64,000 bases of DNA from Nocardia lijiangensis NBRC 108240. Lineage in GTDB: Bacteria; Actinomycetota; Actinomycetes; Mycobacteriales; Mycobacteriaceae. How positions within the stretch are numbered: position 1 is the first letter of the stretch; each line of letters begins with the position of its first letter. Below the pieces are notes generated by a model that worked only from the letters and a program-made list of their open reading frames with translations, was not told the origin of the DNA and made no database searches. Both the position numbers and the translations under genes were made by a program. Below, one piece after another: positions 19,634 through 27,807 of the stretch. The stretch is taken from the NCBI RefSeq assembly GCF_001613045.1, contig NZ_BDBP01000023.1, forward strand, positions 1 to 64,000. The letters run 5' to 3'.

Positions 19634-20299
19634 ATGGCAGAGCAGCGCGTGCTGCACGTTTCCGACCCGGCCGAACGCGAGAACCTCGCCACCTTCCTGA
19701 GCAGGGCCGTCCGGCTGGACCAGGCCGCGGTAGTACGGCTGCGCCGCCGCGGCGAGCGCTACGTATCCGCCTGGGTGGCTACGGGTTTCGAGGCGCTCGC
19801 GGTGCGCACGGTGATCGCCGAGCTCGGCGTGGACGACGTCACCGTCGGCGCCGATATGGTGCTGTCCGGACTGCGCTCGGGCAGCCCGCTCGACCTGGGG
19901 TATTCGATGGACTCGGCGTGGCGCGGCGCGCTGCCGCCCGCCGAGGGATTCGCGCACGTCGACGATGTGCCCGCGCGCACCCTCGTCGAATTGGCCGAGC
20001 GCGGCGCGGAATTGGCCAGGGAGCACGGCAGCCAGCACGGGCCGCCCGCCTCGCTGCTCGACCAGACCGTGCTCACGGTCTCGGCCGCCGACACCAGCGT
20101 GGAGGTGCCGATGCGCGTCGTCTTCGCGCTCACCGCAATGGATTTCATCCCGCACTCCGGCGAAAAGGTCGAAGCCCGCCGCATCCCGCCCACCGAGATC
20201 GTGCGCGTGCGCGCCACCCCCACCTGGCTGCGTCTGGACGCCCGCTACGGCTCGGTCGCCCGCCGCCGCGCGGGCAGCATCCCGCTCCTACCAAACTGA
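19634..20299 (+). CDS. Conserved actinobacterial protein of unknown function (Rv2474c position)
   Basis: A 221-residue soluble protein. It begins with VLHVSDPAERENLATFLSRAVRLD and contains repeated charged/hydrophobic helices with no catalytic motif I can name. It follows the thioesterase gene by 45 bases and ends just before the repeat-rich segment. GTG 19625 and GTG 19631 are alternative in-frame starts to ATG 19634. I do not recognise a function. The synteny with the gdh cluster suggests a conserved local gene. Confidence 0.7.
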   Translation: MAEQRVLHVSDPAERENLATFLSRAVRLDQAAVVRLRRRGERYVSAWVATGFEALAVRTVIAELGVDDVTVGADMVLSGLRSGSPLDLGYSMDSAWRGALPPAEGFAHVDDVPARTLVELAERGAELAREHGSQHGPPASLLDQTVLTVSAADTSVEVPMRVVFALTAMDFIPHSGEKVEARRIPPTEIVRVRATPTWLRLDARYGSVARRRAGSIPLLPN

Positions 20300-20409
20300 C
20301 GCTGCGGCGCAGCCGGTCGACACCGCCGCTGAGCTGGCGGTGGTCATGCTGCGACCAAAGCGCCGTGCGCTACGAGCCGCCTTTCGCATGCGAACGCGTT
20401 AGACCGTGA

Positions 20410-20479
20410 GCCGACAGCCGACAGCCGACAGCCGACAGCCGACAGCCGACAGCCGACAGCCGACAGCCGACAGCCGACA
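20410..20479. repeat. Heptamer array (GCCGACA)x10
   Basis: Ten perfect head-to-tail copies of GCCGACA fill 20410-20479, followed by one altered unit GCCGGTA. A 7-bp unit shifts the reading frame at each copy, so one frame cycles through all three phases. It lies in intergenic DNA downstream of the Rv2474c-like gene. Copy number is likely to vary among isolates. Confidence 0.95.
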
Positions 20480-20503
20480 GCCGGTAGCCGGGCGGCATAG
20501 TCG

Positions 20504-20545
20504 CCGTGAGCCGTGAGCCGTGAGCCGTGAGCCGTGAGCCGTGAG
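20504..20545. repeat. Heptamer array (CCGTGAG)x6
   Basis: Six perfect copies of CCGTGAG fill 20504-20545 with a seventh decayed unit CCGTGGG. The same heptamer also stands once directly before the first array (20404-20410). CCGTGAG and the phase-matched CCGACAG of the first array differ at two positions, so one array probably derived from the other. Confidence 0.95.
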
Positions 20546-20553
20546 CCGTGGGT

Positions 20554-20958
20554 GCATCGCGGTGTGGCAGACCTGGTCGGCGAGGCTTCGTCGCGGATCA
20601 AGACTGCGACGAGCCGCAGGACGGCGGTAGTGGCCGCGGCGGCCAATATCACATGAGCAGCGGACTGTGCCGCCATGAGGGGACACCGCCAACGATTGCC
20701 ACGGCGGGTCGGGCTGAGTCGTGGCGTCAGGGAGCGCCGCGGTGTGGCAGACCTCGTCGGCAAGGTCTCGTCGCGGATCAAGACTGCGACGAGCCGCAGG
20801 ACGGCCGTGGTCGCAGCGGCGGCCAAGATCACATGAGCAGCGGACTGCGTCACCATGCGAGGACCACCGCTGACGTCTGCCATGGCGGGTCGGGCTGAGT
20901 CGTGGCGTCAGGGAGCGCCGCGACGTGGCAGGCATGACTGCCGAGTCGCTGTGCCGGA
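20554..20958 (-). repeat. Two extra decayed copies of the azlD 3' end (about 180-bp tandem units)
   Basis: Unit A (20554-20733) and unit B (20734-20914) are near-identical to each other. They align with the segment from about 20915 to 21070 that contains the last codons of azlD. The shared core GACGAGCCGCAGGACGG recurs at 20608, 20788 and 20971. Translated on the minus strand, both extra units repeat AAAATTAVLRLV, the C-terminus of AzlD, but without its stop codon. No function is evident. This is a duplicated gene tail rather than a gene. Confidence 0.85.
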
Positions 20959-21270
20959 TCAGGAGACTCCGACGAGCCGCAGGACGGCGGTGGTGGCCGC
21001 GGCGGCCAAGATCACGACGAGCAGCGGGCTGCGTCGCCATGCGAGGACACCGCCGACGATCACTCCGGCGGGCAGTGCGACGCCGACGTGTCCGGTACCG
21101 AAGGGCAGGGTCGTCACGGCAACCAGCGCGGCCAGCAGCACGACCGCGCCGATCTCCAGCAGCTGGCGCGCACGTTCCGGGAAGCGGATGCGGCTGCGCA
21201 ATGCGGGTCCGGCCCAGCGGAAGGCGTAAGTGCCCGCCGCGAGGGCGATCACTCCGGCGGCCAACATCAT
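20959..21270 (-). CDS. azlD: AzlD-type branched-chain amino acid exporter small subunit
   Basis: A 103-residue membrane protein with four hydrophobic segments. YAFRWAGPALRSR after helix one, PLPFG-like TLPFGTGHVG and the terminal VILAAAATTAVLRL match AzlD/YgaH. Together with AzlC it exports branched-chain amino acids or toxic analogues. Its ATG overlaps the azlC stop by four bases. The 3' end has been copied twice into the DNA immediately downstream, which leaves the gene itself intact. Confidence 0.88.
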   Translation of the reverse strand: MMLAAGVIALAAGTYAFRWAGPALRSRIRFPERARQLLEIGAVVLLAALVAVTTLPFGTGHVGVALPAGVIVGGVLAWRRSPLLVVILAAAATTAVLRLVGVS

Positions 21271-22124
21271 CGGGCCTCCTTCGGTCCGCAGTCACAGGGT
21301 TCGTAGCCCTTCGGCGTAGAGGGCGCGTCGTCCGCCGAGATGCCTGGCACATCGCACGCGGCGGCGGTCGCGGAGTGCCGGTCCTTCGCGAAGCTCTCCG
21401 CGGAGTGTCGTTCGTCGGTCGCGTCGCTTACAGGCCCGTGCTCGTCTCGCGCGGTGCGTCCCAGCGCGATCGCCGCGACCAGCACCCCCGAAAGAGCAAG
21501 CAGCACCGGCAAACCCGCGGGCAGGAACGGCGCGCTCACCACCGCGACACCCGTGCCGACACACACCGCCCCGAACGTCGTCCGGTCGCGCAACGCGGGG
21601 ATGACCAGGGCGAGCAACACCGCGGGGAACACCGCGTCGAGCCCGAGCACCGAGGTGTCCGGCACCACCGTGCCGATGAGCGCGCCGAGCGCCGCGCCCC
21701 CCGGCCAGGCGAGCAGGACGCCGAGACCGCAGGCCCAGTAGACGGCGCGGCGGCGGTCGGGTTCGGCTTCGGCCAGCGCCATCGCGACCGCCTCGTCGTT
21801 CATCACGTGCACACCGATCAGGCGCCGCCATCCGGTGCCAACGACATCGGGCACCGACAACCCGTAGGGCAGGTGCCTCGCGTTGACCAACAGCCCGGCC
21901 AGTGTGGCGGCGATCGGATTGCCGCCCGCGGCGACGATGCCGATGAACAGGAACTCCGCGCCGCCGGCGAGCACGACGGTGCCGAGCAGCACCGGCAGCC
22001 ACACCGGGAAACCCCCGGCCACCGCGGTCGTACCGTAGGAGACGCCGATGACGCCGACCGCGAGGCAGACCGCCGCGATGCCGGACAACGTCTCCCGGTC
22101 GAGTGTTCGCCATATCGAACGCAT
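21267..22124 (-). CDS. azlC: AzlC-type branched-chain amino acid exporter large subunit
   Basis: A 285-residue permease. GVSYGTTAVAGGFPVWLPVLLG, GGAEFLFIGIVAAGGNPIAAT and LLVNARHLPYGLSVPD are hallmark AzlC/YgaZ segments, spread over about seven helices. An unusual hydrophilic tail of about 65 residues follows the last helix and ends in PCDCGPKEAR, with two closely spaced cysteines. ATG 22124 is preferred over ATG 22142 because a promoter-like -10 lies between them. Divergent from the XRE-cupin gene, which probably controls it. Confidence 0.88.
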   Translation of the reverse strand: MRSIWRTLDRETLSGIAAVCLAVGVIGVSYGTTAVAGGFPVWLPVLLGTVVLAGGAEFLFIGIVAAGGNPIAATLAGLLVNARHLPYGLSVPDVVGTGWRRLIGVHVMNDEAVAMALAEAEPDRRRAVYWACGLGVLLAWPGGAALGALIGTVVPDTSVLGLDAVFPAVLLALVIPALRDRTTFGAVCVGTGVAVVSAPFLPAGLPVLLALSGVLVAAIALGRTARDEHGPVSDATDERHSAESFAKDRHSATAAACDVPGISADDAPSTPKGYEPCDCGPKEAR

Positions 22125-22128
22125 GTAG

Positions 22129-22160
22129 CTTATAGTGAACATGGCAGGCCGGTTCGTCAA
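22129..22160 (-). promoter_or_regulatory. Promoter of azlC, probably leaderless
   Basis: Read on the minus strand, TTGACG (22160-22155) and TATAAG (22134-22129) form a -35/-10 pair with a 20-nt spacer. The start codon ATG 22124 begins four bases after the -10, so transcription would start at or next to the A of ATG. The same 80-bp gap must also hold the promoter of the divergent regulator. Confidence 0.5.
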
Positions 22161-22203
22161 TATGGTTTTCTGTTGAGCGGTTCGGACTCGACGGGAGCTG
22201 GGA

Positions 22204-22773
22204 ATGGCGCAGAACCACACGACGACGGCGACGCCGCAGGCGGTGATCGCCGCCTCGCTGCGCCGCGAGCGCACCCGCGCCGGGCTCTCCCTGAGCGAGG
22301 TGGCCAACCGGGCGGGCATCGCGAAATCGACGCTGTCGCAACTGGAATCGGGCAGCGGCAATCCGAGCCTGGAGACACTCTGGGCGCTGTGCGTCGCGCT
22401 GGACATGCCGTTCTCCCGATTGCTCGACCCGCCGCGACCCGCCGTTCAGGTGATCCGCGCGGGCGAGGGTCCCGTCTTGGCGGCCGAACAGTCGGAGTAC
22501 CGGGCGACGCTGCTCGCTTCCGGTATGCCGAACGCCCGCCGCGACCTGTTCCGGATCACCGCCGAACCCGGACATGCCAGGGAATCGGATCCGCACATTC
22601 CCGGCGTCATCGAGCACGTGCTGCTGGCGACGGGTCGCGCGCTGGCGGGGCCGATCGAGGCTCCGGTGGAGCTGGGGCCGGGCGACTACATCTCCTACCC
22701 GGGCGACGCGCCGCACACTTTCGAGGCGCTCGAACCGGGGACCTGGGCGACGCTCGTCGTCGAGTACGGCTGA
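22204..22773 (+). CDS. XRE-family regulator with C-terminal cupin domain
   Basis: A 189-residue protein. Residues about 10-70 form a helix-turn-helix with LSLSEVANRAGIAKSTLSQLESG. Residues about 105-185 form a cupin with PGDYISYPGDAPHTFEALEPG. This HTH-cupin architecture is common among regulators that sense small metabolites. It is transcribed away from azlCD with an 80-bp shared control region, the arrangement seen with azl regulators, so control of branched-chain amino acid export is likely. Confidence 0.9.
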   Translation: MAQNHTTTATPQAVIAASLRRERTRAGLSLSEVANRAGIAKSTLSQLESGSGNPSLETLWALCVALDMPFSRLLDPPRPAVQVIRAGEGPVLAAEQSEYRATLLASGMPNARRDLFRITAEPGHARESDPHIPGVIEHVLLATGRALAGPIEAPVELGPGDYISYPGDAPHTFEALEPGTWATLVVEYG

Positions 22774-22776
22774 ATC

Positions 22777-23493
22777 TCAGGCGGCGCCTTCGCCGAGATA
22801 CTGCAACCAGACCGGATCCAGATCGGACGTCGTGGACAGCAGCCGCCAGTGCGGCCCTTTCGGGGAGATCAACGGTGATCGCAGCGTCCAGCCCAGCTCG
22901 CTGAGCAACTTGTCGGCTTTGCGGTGGTTGCACGGTGCGCAGCTGGCCACGCAGTTCTCCCACGAATGCTCGCCGCCGCGGCTGCGCGGGATGACGTGGT
23001 CGATGGTTTCGGCCTTGCCGCCGCAGTATCCGCAGCGGTAGCGGTCGCGGTGCATGAGCGCGGCCCTGGTCATCGGGACGCGGGCGCGATAGGGGACGCG
23101 CACGTAGGTGCGCAATCGGATGACCGAGGGAATGGCCACCTCGGCTCCGGCGGAATGGACGACCGGGCCTTCGGGATTGTGGTGCACGGCGTCGGCTTTG
23201 TCGCAGATGAGCAGGACGACGGCACGGCGGGCGGACAGCGCGGTGAGCGGCTCGTAGGTGGCGTTCAGAAGCAACACCCGGCGCTTCAACCAGTGGGCGG
23301 TCTCGGCCTGGACCGGCGTGAGGTGGTGACCGTGATCGGCGCGATGAGGAGCCTCACCGGGACGGTGTGATCCCGGATGATGTTCGGACAAGATGTGCAG
23401 CGGAGTAGCCCCCGACCCACGATTGTGGACGTCGGCGGGCTGGAGTTGTCGGTGGGTCCTGGCCTCGTGTGACCGGCCATGCCGCTGCTTCAT
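22777..23493 (-). CDS. HNH endonuclease family protein (Rv2469c-like)
   Basis: A 238-residue protein. The C-terminal half has the HNH core: CGYCGGKAETIDHVIPRSRGG, then WENCVASCAPCNHRKADK. Two CxxC pairs bind the structural zinc and His residues form the beta-beta-alpha-metal site. The central segment LLLNATYEPLTALSARRAVVLL is typical of the actinobacterial version. The first 65 residues are low in hydrophobics and may be untranslated; a later start is possible. It converges on the XRE gene. Cellular role unknown. Confidence 0.88.
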   Translation of the reverse strand: MKQRHGRSHEARTHRQLQPADVHNRGSGATPLHILSEHHPGSHRPGEAPHRADHGHHLTPVQAETAHWLKRRVLLLNATYEPLTALSARRAVVLLICDKADAVHHNPEGPVVHSAGAEVAIPSVIRLRTYVRVPYRARVPMTRAALMHRDRYRCGYCGGKAETIDHVIPRSRGGEHSWENCVASCAPCNHRKADKLLSELGWTLRSPLISPKGPHWRLLSTTSDLDPVWLQYLGEGAA

Positions 23494-23734
23494 CTGGATG
23501 ACCCCGATTTCGTCAGGTTCAAGATCATGTGCTATCTCCCGCGGAGATTGTCACCAATATGACCATGGAACACGCGTCATTGCACGGTGATTTCGCACAA
23601 TGTTGGGTTAACTGCGGCTGAAGAGCCGCCGCTCCGCTACCTGAACCCGCCGTCGCGCGCCCCGTCCTGCCGTGGCGTCCCGTCTCGCGACGGGCACAAT
23701 GGAGTGCGGGGATCGGACCAATCGAGAGGACCTG

Positions 23735-24139
23735 ATGAGTTCGGGCGAGCAGACCACGACGTCGTTCTACGAGGCGGTCGGCGGTGCGGAGACGTTCCGG
23801 CGGATCGTGGCGGTGTTCTATCGCGAAGTAGCCGCCGACGAGATCCTACGCCCGCTCTACCCGGAGGAAGACCTCGGCCCCGCCGAGCGCAGGCTGCGCA
23901 TGTTCCTCGAGCAGTACTGGGGCGGTCCGCGCACCTACTCCGACGAACGCGGCCATCCGCGCCTGCGCATGCGGCACATGCCGTTCACCATCGGCCCGCT
24001 CGAACGCGACGCCTGGCTGCGCTGCATGCGGATCGCGGTCGCGGAGATCGAGCCGGACCTCCTCGACGACGTTCGCCGCAAGGCCCTGCTCGACTACCTG
24101 GAGATGGCGGCGTACTCGCTGGTGAACGCGCCGATGTGA
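23735..24139 (+). CDS. glbO: Group II truncated haemoglobin GlbO
   Basis: A 134-residue 2-on-2 globin. [20 protein letters not shown] opens the fold, [11 protein letters not shown] carries the proximal His (about His81), and ERDAWLRCM supplies the conserved Trp at position G8. [19 protein letters not shown] holds the CD-loop and E-helix residues. It binds O2 and NO at the membrane side of the cytoplasm in homologues. ATG 23735 has GAGAGGA upstream. Adjacent to the alpha-glucosidase gene as in M. tuberculosis. Confidence 0.93.
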   Translation: MSSGEQTTTSFYEAVGGAETFRRIVAVFYREVAADEILRPLYPEEDLGPAERRLRMFLEQYWGGPRTYSDERGHPRLRMRHMPFTIGPLERDAWLRCMRIAVAEIEPDLLDDVRRKALLDYLEMAAYSLVNAPM

Positions 24140-24250
24140 GACGCGGTGCGACCACCGGCAGAAGCAAGGATTCGCTGTGGATTTGCCAGATAGTGAGACA
24201 TGCCCTCTCCCAAGGGGAATTCGCCCCATGGCTTTGGCACTATTACGAAC

Positions 24251-25855
24251 GTGACAGCTACACCTGCCGTGCCGTCGTCGGCGGATCGCAGCGGCCAACC
24301 GTGGTGGCGATCCGCCGTGTTCTACCAGGTCTACCCCCGGTCCTTCGCCGATTCCGACGGCGACGGCATCGGCGATCTGGGTGGCGTGCGCGAGAAGCTC
24401 GGCTATCTGGAACTGCTCGGCGTCGACGCGCTGTGGATCTGCCCGGTGATGCGCTCGCCGATGGCCGACGGTGGCTACGACGTCGCCGACCCCCGCGATA
24501 TCGACGCCCTCTTCGGCGGCATGGCCGCCTTCGACGCGCTCGTCGCCGCGGCGCGCACCCGGGGACTCAAAGTCACCATGGACCTGGTGCCGAACCACAC
24601 CAGCAGCGAGCACCCCTGGTTCCAGGCGGCGCTGACCGCCGCGCCGGGCAGCCCGGAACGGGCACGCTACATCTTCCGTGACGGGCGCGGACCCAGCGGT
24701 GACGAACCGCCCAACAACTGGCCGAGTATCTTCGGCGGCCCCGCCTGGACCAGGGTCACCGAGCCCGACGGCACGCCAGGCCAGTGGTACCTGCACCTCT
24801 TCGCGCCCGAACAGCCGGACCTGAACTGGGAGAACCCCGAGGTCGTCGCGGATTTCGAGCAGACGCTGCGCTTCTGGCTCGACCGCGGGGTGGACGGTTT
24901 CCGCATCGACGTGGCGCACGGCATGGCCAAACCGCCCGGGCTGCCGGATATGCAGACCGTGTCCACCAAGATGCTCATCCACGACGACAGCGATCCGCGC
25001 TTCAACAACGCGGGCGTGCACGACATCCACCGCCGCATCCGCAAGGTGATCGACGAGTACCCGCACGCGGTGTCCATCGGCGAGGTCTGGGTCGACGACA
25101 ACACCCGCTTCGGCGAATACGTGCGACCCGACGAACTGCATCTGGCCTTCAACTTCCGCCTGGCCGAGACCCCGTTCACCGCCGACGCGATGCGTCATGC
25201 CATCGACAACTCGCTGGCCGCGGTGGCCCCGGTCGGCGCCGTGCCCACCTGGACGTTGTCCAATCACGACGTCGAGCGCGAGGTCACCCGCTACGGCGGT
25301 GGCGCGGCCGGGCTGGCACGGGCCAGGGCGATGATCCTGGTCGAGCTGGCACTGCCCGGCGCGGTGTTCATCTACAACGGCGCCGAACTCGGCCTCCCGA
25401 ACGTGGACGACCTGCCGGAGGAGGTGCTGCAGGACCCGGTGTGGGAACGATCCGGGCACACCGAACGCGGGCGCGACGGCTGCCGGGTGCCGATCCCGTG
25501 GGAGGGCGACCGGCCGCCGTTCGGGTTCACCACGTGCGAGCGTTCGTGGCTGCCGATCCCGCCGGACTGGGCCGGGCTGAGCGTGGAGGCGCAGCTCGAG
25601 GAACTCGGGTCGACCGTCTCGCTGTACCGGTTGGCGATCGAATTGCGCCGTCTGCGACCGGAATTCGCCGGTCCGCGGATCGAGTGGTACGGCAGCCCCG
25701 CGGGGTGCCTGGCGTTCCGCCGCCCCGGCGGACTGGTCTGCGTCCTCAACGCGAGCGCGGCGCCGATCCCCCTGCCGCCCGGCGAACTGCTGTTGGCCAG
25801 CGCACCGCTGGCGAGCGGGCACCTGCCTCCCGACGCGGCGGCCTGGCTGGTCTGA
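24251..25855 (+). CDS. aglA: Alpha-glucosidase, glycoside hydrolase family 13
   Basis: A 534-residue GH13 enzyme. FYQVYPRSFADSDGDGIGDL is the N-terminal signature and DLVPNHTSSEHPWF conserved region I. Region II, GVDGFRIDVAHGMAK, carries the catalytic Asp. SIGEVWV carries the acid Glu and SNHDVER the transition-state Asp. It releases glucose from alpha-1,4-glucosides in the cytosol. GTG 24251 gives the usual short N-terminus; in-frame ATG 24200 would add 17 residues, and neither has a clear ribosome site. Confidence 0.92.
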   Translation: MTATPAVPSSADRSGQPWWRSAVFYQVYPRSFADSDGDGIGDLGGVREKLGYLELLGVDALWICPVMRSPMADGGYDVADPRDIDALFGGMAAFDALVAAARTRGLKVTMDLVPNHTSSEHPWFQAALTAAPGSPERARYIFRDGRGPSGDEPPNNWPSIFGGPAWTRVTEPDGTPGQWYLHLFAPEQPDLNWENPEVVADFEQTLRFWLDRGVDGFRIDVAHGMAKPPGLPDMQTVSTKMLIHDDSDPRFNNAGVHDIHRRIRKVIDEYPHAVSIGEVWVDDNTRFGEYVRPDELHLAFNFRLAETPFTADAMRHAIDNSLAAVAPVGAVPTWTLSNHDVEREVTRYGGGAAGLARARAMILVELALPGAVFIYNGAELGLPNVDDLPEEVLQDPVWERSGHTERGRDGCRVPIPWEGDRPPFGFTTCERSWLPIPPDWAGLSVEAQLEELGSTVSLYRLAIELRRLRPEFAGPRIEWYGSPAGCLAFRRPGGLVCVLNASAAPIPLPPGELLLASAPLASGHLPPDAAAWLV

Positions 25856-25948
25856 TGTGGGTCCCGCGCGCTCGCGGTCGGGTTTCGACACGGGGCGAGT
25901 GGACGACCGGTCGAGCGTCTACTACACAGCATCGTCTACCGTTAGGCC

Positions 25949-26227
25949 GTGAGCATTCTCGAGACAGTGCTGATCTTCGTCGGCATCCCGCTGGTGATCT
26001 ACGCGGCGATCGCTGGATTGTCGTTTCTCGGTAAGCCGCTGCCCGGCGAGAAGCCGGTTCACTTCGAACTCGGACAGAAGTGGACCGCGGATCCGGTGCT
26101 GTGGAGTGCTACCGACGAGGTGACCGGACACGGCCACCACGACACCGCTCAGTCGCATGGCAGTCATGCGGCTATCGAATCCGCCCAGGTTGAGCTGATC
26201 GGAGGCCGGGCAAGTGGCAAGTTCTAA
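25949..26227 (+). CDS. ctaJ: Probable aa3-type cytochrome oxidase subunit CtaJ
   Basis: A 92-residue protein. One hydrophobic helix (about residues 4-27) is followed by GKPLPGEKPVHFELGQKWTADPVLWSAT, then a His-rich tail. This organisation and its overlap with the DUF5130 gene agree with CtaJ, an accessory subunit known from the mycobacterial respiratory supercomplex (recalled, not searched). It starts at GTG 25949 and has no obvious Shine-Dalgarno. The last 14 bases overlap the next gene. Confidence 0.7.
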   Translation: MSILETVLIFVGIPLVIYAAIAGLSFLGKPLPGEKPVHFELGQKWTADPVLWSATDEVTGHGHHDTAQSHGSHAAIESAQVELIGGRASGKF

Positions 26228-26678
26228 TTGGCCCGCGGTGGTCGAGGCCGACCTCCCGCACGGGTACGCCCTCACCAGCAGCGGACGCGTGTCCGGTGTG
26301 CACGAGGCAGGCGATGTCTTCAAGGAAGCCCCGTTCAGCGATGAAGAGCGGCTCGCCATGGACAACACGCTGACCGAGGCGACCAGGGCGACCAAGGTGC
26401 GCTTCAACATCTACGTCGGCGATTTCGGCGCCGACACGGCCGCGGGCGCGGACGCGCTCTTCTCCTCGACCCCCGAGGCGGCGCGTTCGGTGCTCATCGC
26501 CGTCTCGCCCAACGAGAAGGCGATCGAGGTCCGCTCCGGCCACGACGTGGCCGACCGCGCGAACGACCGCGTCTGCCAGCTCGGCGTCACCGCCGCGCTC
26601 AGCTCGATCCGCCAGGGTCAGCTGATCGACGGCTTGATCTCCGCGGTCCGCGTGATGGCTGCCGCCATCGGTCGCTGA
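26214..26678 (+). CDS. DUF5130 family protein
   Basis: A 154-residue soluble alpha/beta protein. VRFNIYVGDFGAD, VLIAVSPNEKAIEVRSGHDVADR and LIDGLISAVRVM give the pattern of DUF5130, which resembles the TPM fold. GTG 26214 follows GGAGG inside the ctaJ tail, so the two genes are translationally coupled. The tight pairing with a cytochrome oxidase subunit suggests a role in assembling or stabilising the oxidase (inference). Ends at a very strong hairpin. Confidence 0.85.
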   Translation: MASSNWPAVVEADLPHGYALTSSGRVSGVHEAGDVFKEAPFSDEERLAMDNTLTEATRATKVRFNIYVGDFGADTAAGADALFSSTPEAARSVLIAVSPNEKAIEVRSGHDVADRANDRVCQLGVTAALSSIRQGQLIDGLISAVRVMAAAIGR

Positions 26679-26701
26679 CCCCACACGTCACCAGCGTGCT
26701 C

Positions 26702-26737
26702 GCGGCGCGCTCACCCGAATTCGGGTGAGCGCGCCGC
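26702..26737 (+). terminator. Perfect 36-bp palindrome terminator
   Basis: Bases 26702-26737 form a perfect palindrome of 18-bp arms with AATT at the centre (arm begins GCGGCGCGCTCACCCG), 24 bases beyond the DUF5130 stop. It should end the ctaJ-DUF5130 transcript. No U-tract follows. Confidence 0.75.
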
Positions 26738-26826
26738 TGGCGTTTCCGGGTGTTCTTGCGGCGCTGCGATATTGGGATCGTGAATGGGGGTTGTCGGGAG
26801 CGCCGGACCGCAGGCACCGTGGATGG

Positions 26827-27630
26827 ATGAAGATTCTTGTCACCGGAGCCACCGGCAACATCGGACGGATGGTGGTCGATCACCTGATCGCGGGCGGCGC
26901 CACGGATGTCAGGGCACTGTCGAATCACCCCGAGCGGGCGAGCTTCCCCGCGGGCGTCGAGATCGCACACGGCTATCTGCGGCGGCTGTCCACGCTGCCC
27001 GCCGCGTTCGAGGGCGTCGACCGCATGTATCTCGCGCCGGTGCTGGAAACGGTGGACGAGGTCGTCGCGCTGGCGAAGAAGGCGGGCATCCGGCACATCG
27101 TCGACCTGTCCGGTGACGCGGACACCGATTGGCAGCCCGTCGCGAAAGCCGTCGAGAGCTCCGGCCTGGACTGGACCCACCTGTACGCGGGCGAGTTCAG
27201 CGAGAACGCCGTCCTGTGGGCCGAGCAGATCAAGGCCTCCGACGAGATCCGCGATCCGCACCCGCGTGCCGCGAACGCGCCCATCGCCATGGACGACATC
27301 GCCCGAATCGCGGCGGCGGTGCTGCTCTCCGACGGGCACGCGGGCAACACCTACGAGCTGACCGGCCCGGAAACGCTCACCAGGGCCGACAAGATCCACA
27401 GCATCGGCGCCGCCCTCGGTCGTGACCTCACTGTCGTGCAGACGCCGCGCGACGAGGCCATCCGGATGCTCGAACCATCCATGGGGCCCTACGCGGAGTG
27501 GTACGTCGACGGGATCGCGAGCATGGTCGAGCATCCGCAGCGCCCGACGACCACCATCGCGGACGTCACCGGCGCACCGGCCACCACCTTCGCCCAGTGG
27601 GCGCGGGACAACGTCGAACTGTTTCGCTGA
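26827..27630 (+). CDS. NmrA-like NAD(P)-binding oxidoreductase
   Basis: A 267-residue atypical short-chain dehydrogenase. MKILVTGATGNIGRMVVDHL is the Rossmann GxxGxxG motif. YLAPVLETVDEVVALAKKAGIRHIVDLSG follows the NmrA/azoreductase-like pattern, and the usual Tyr-x3-Lys pair is absent. Such proteins sense redox state or reduce quinones and azo compounds. ATG 26827 is chosen because the Rossmann strand must start there. Function beyond the fold is unknown. Confidence 0.85.
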   Translation: MKILVTGATGNIGRMVVDHLIAGGATDVRALSNHPERASFPAGVEIAHGYLRRLSTLPAAFEGVDRMYLAPVLETVDEVVALAKKAGIRHIVDLSGDADTDWQPVAKAVESSGLDWTHLYAGEFSENAVLWAEQIKASDEIRDPHPRAANAPIAMDDIARIAAAVLLSDGHAGNTYELTGPETLTRADKIHSIGAALGRDLTVVQTPRDEAIRMLEPSMGPYAEWYVDGIASMVEHPQRPTTTIADVTGAPATTFAQWARDNVELFR

Positions 27631-27807
27631 GGCTCGTACTCGGCGGGCGTGGTCCCGACGGCGGCGATGTCTGGTGTCGGCAGACCGTTGAGTCCTGATG
27701 TCGGCGGCACGGCGGGCACAGTCTCGCTCGGTGGTGGCGAGCTAGGGAGATCGTTCATTTCCGCTGACCCGCGCACTCCGCCGCTGCCGCGGTCGTATCC
27801 TGCGACG

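Noticed and set aside
20410..20545. Possible CRISPR array
   Set aside because: Units are seven bases and directly abutting without spacers, so this is a simple tandem repeat.
20344..20883. A minus-strand frame through the heptamer arrays and azlD repeats
   Set aside because: It translates repeat DNA and gives repeated AHGSRLT and SAVGCRL runs. It has no ribosome site and is explained by the tandem repeats.
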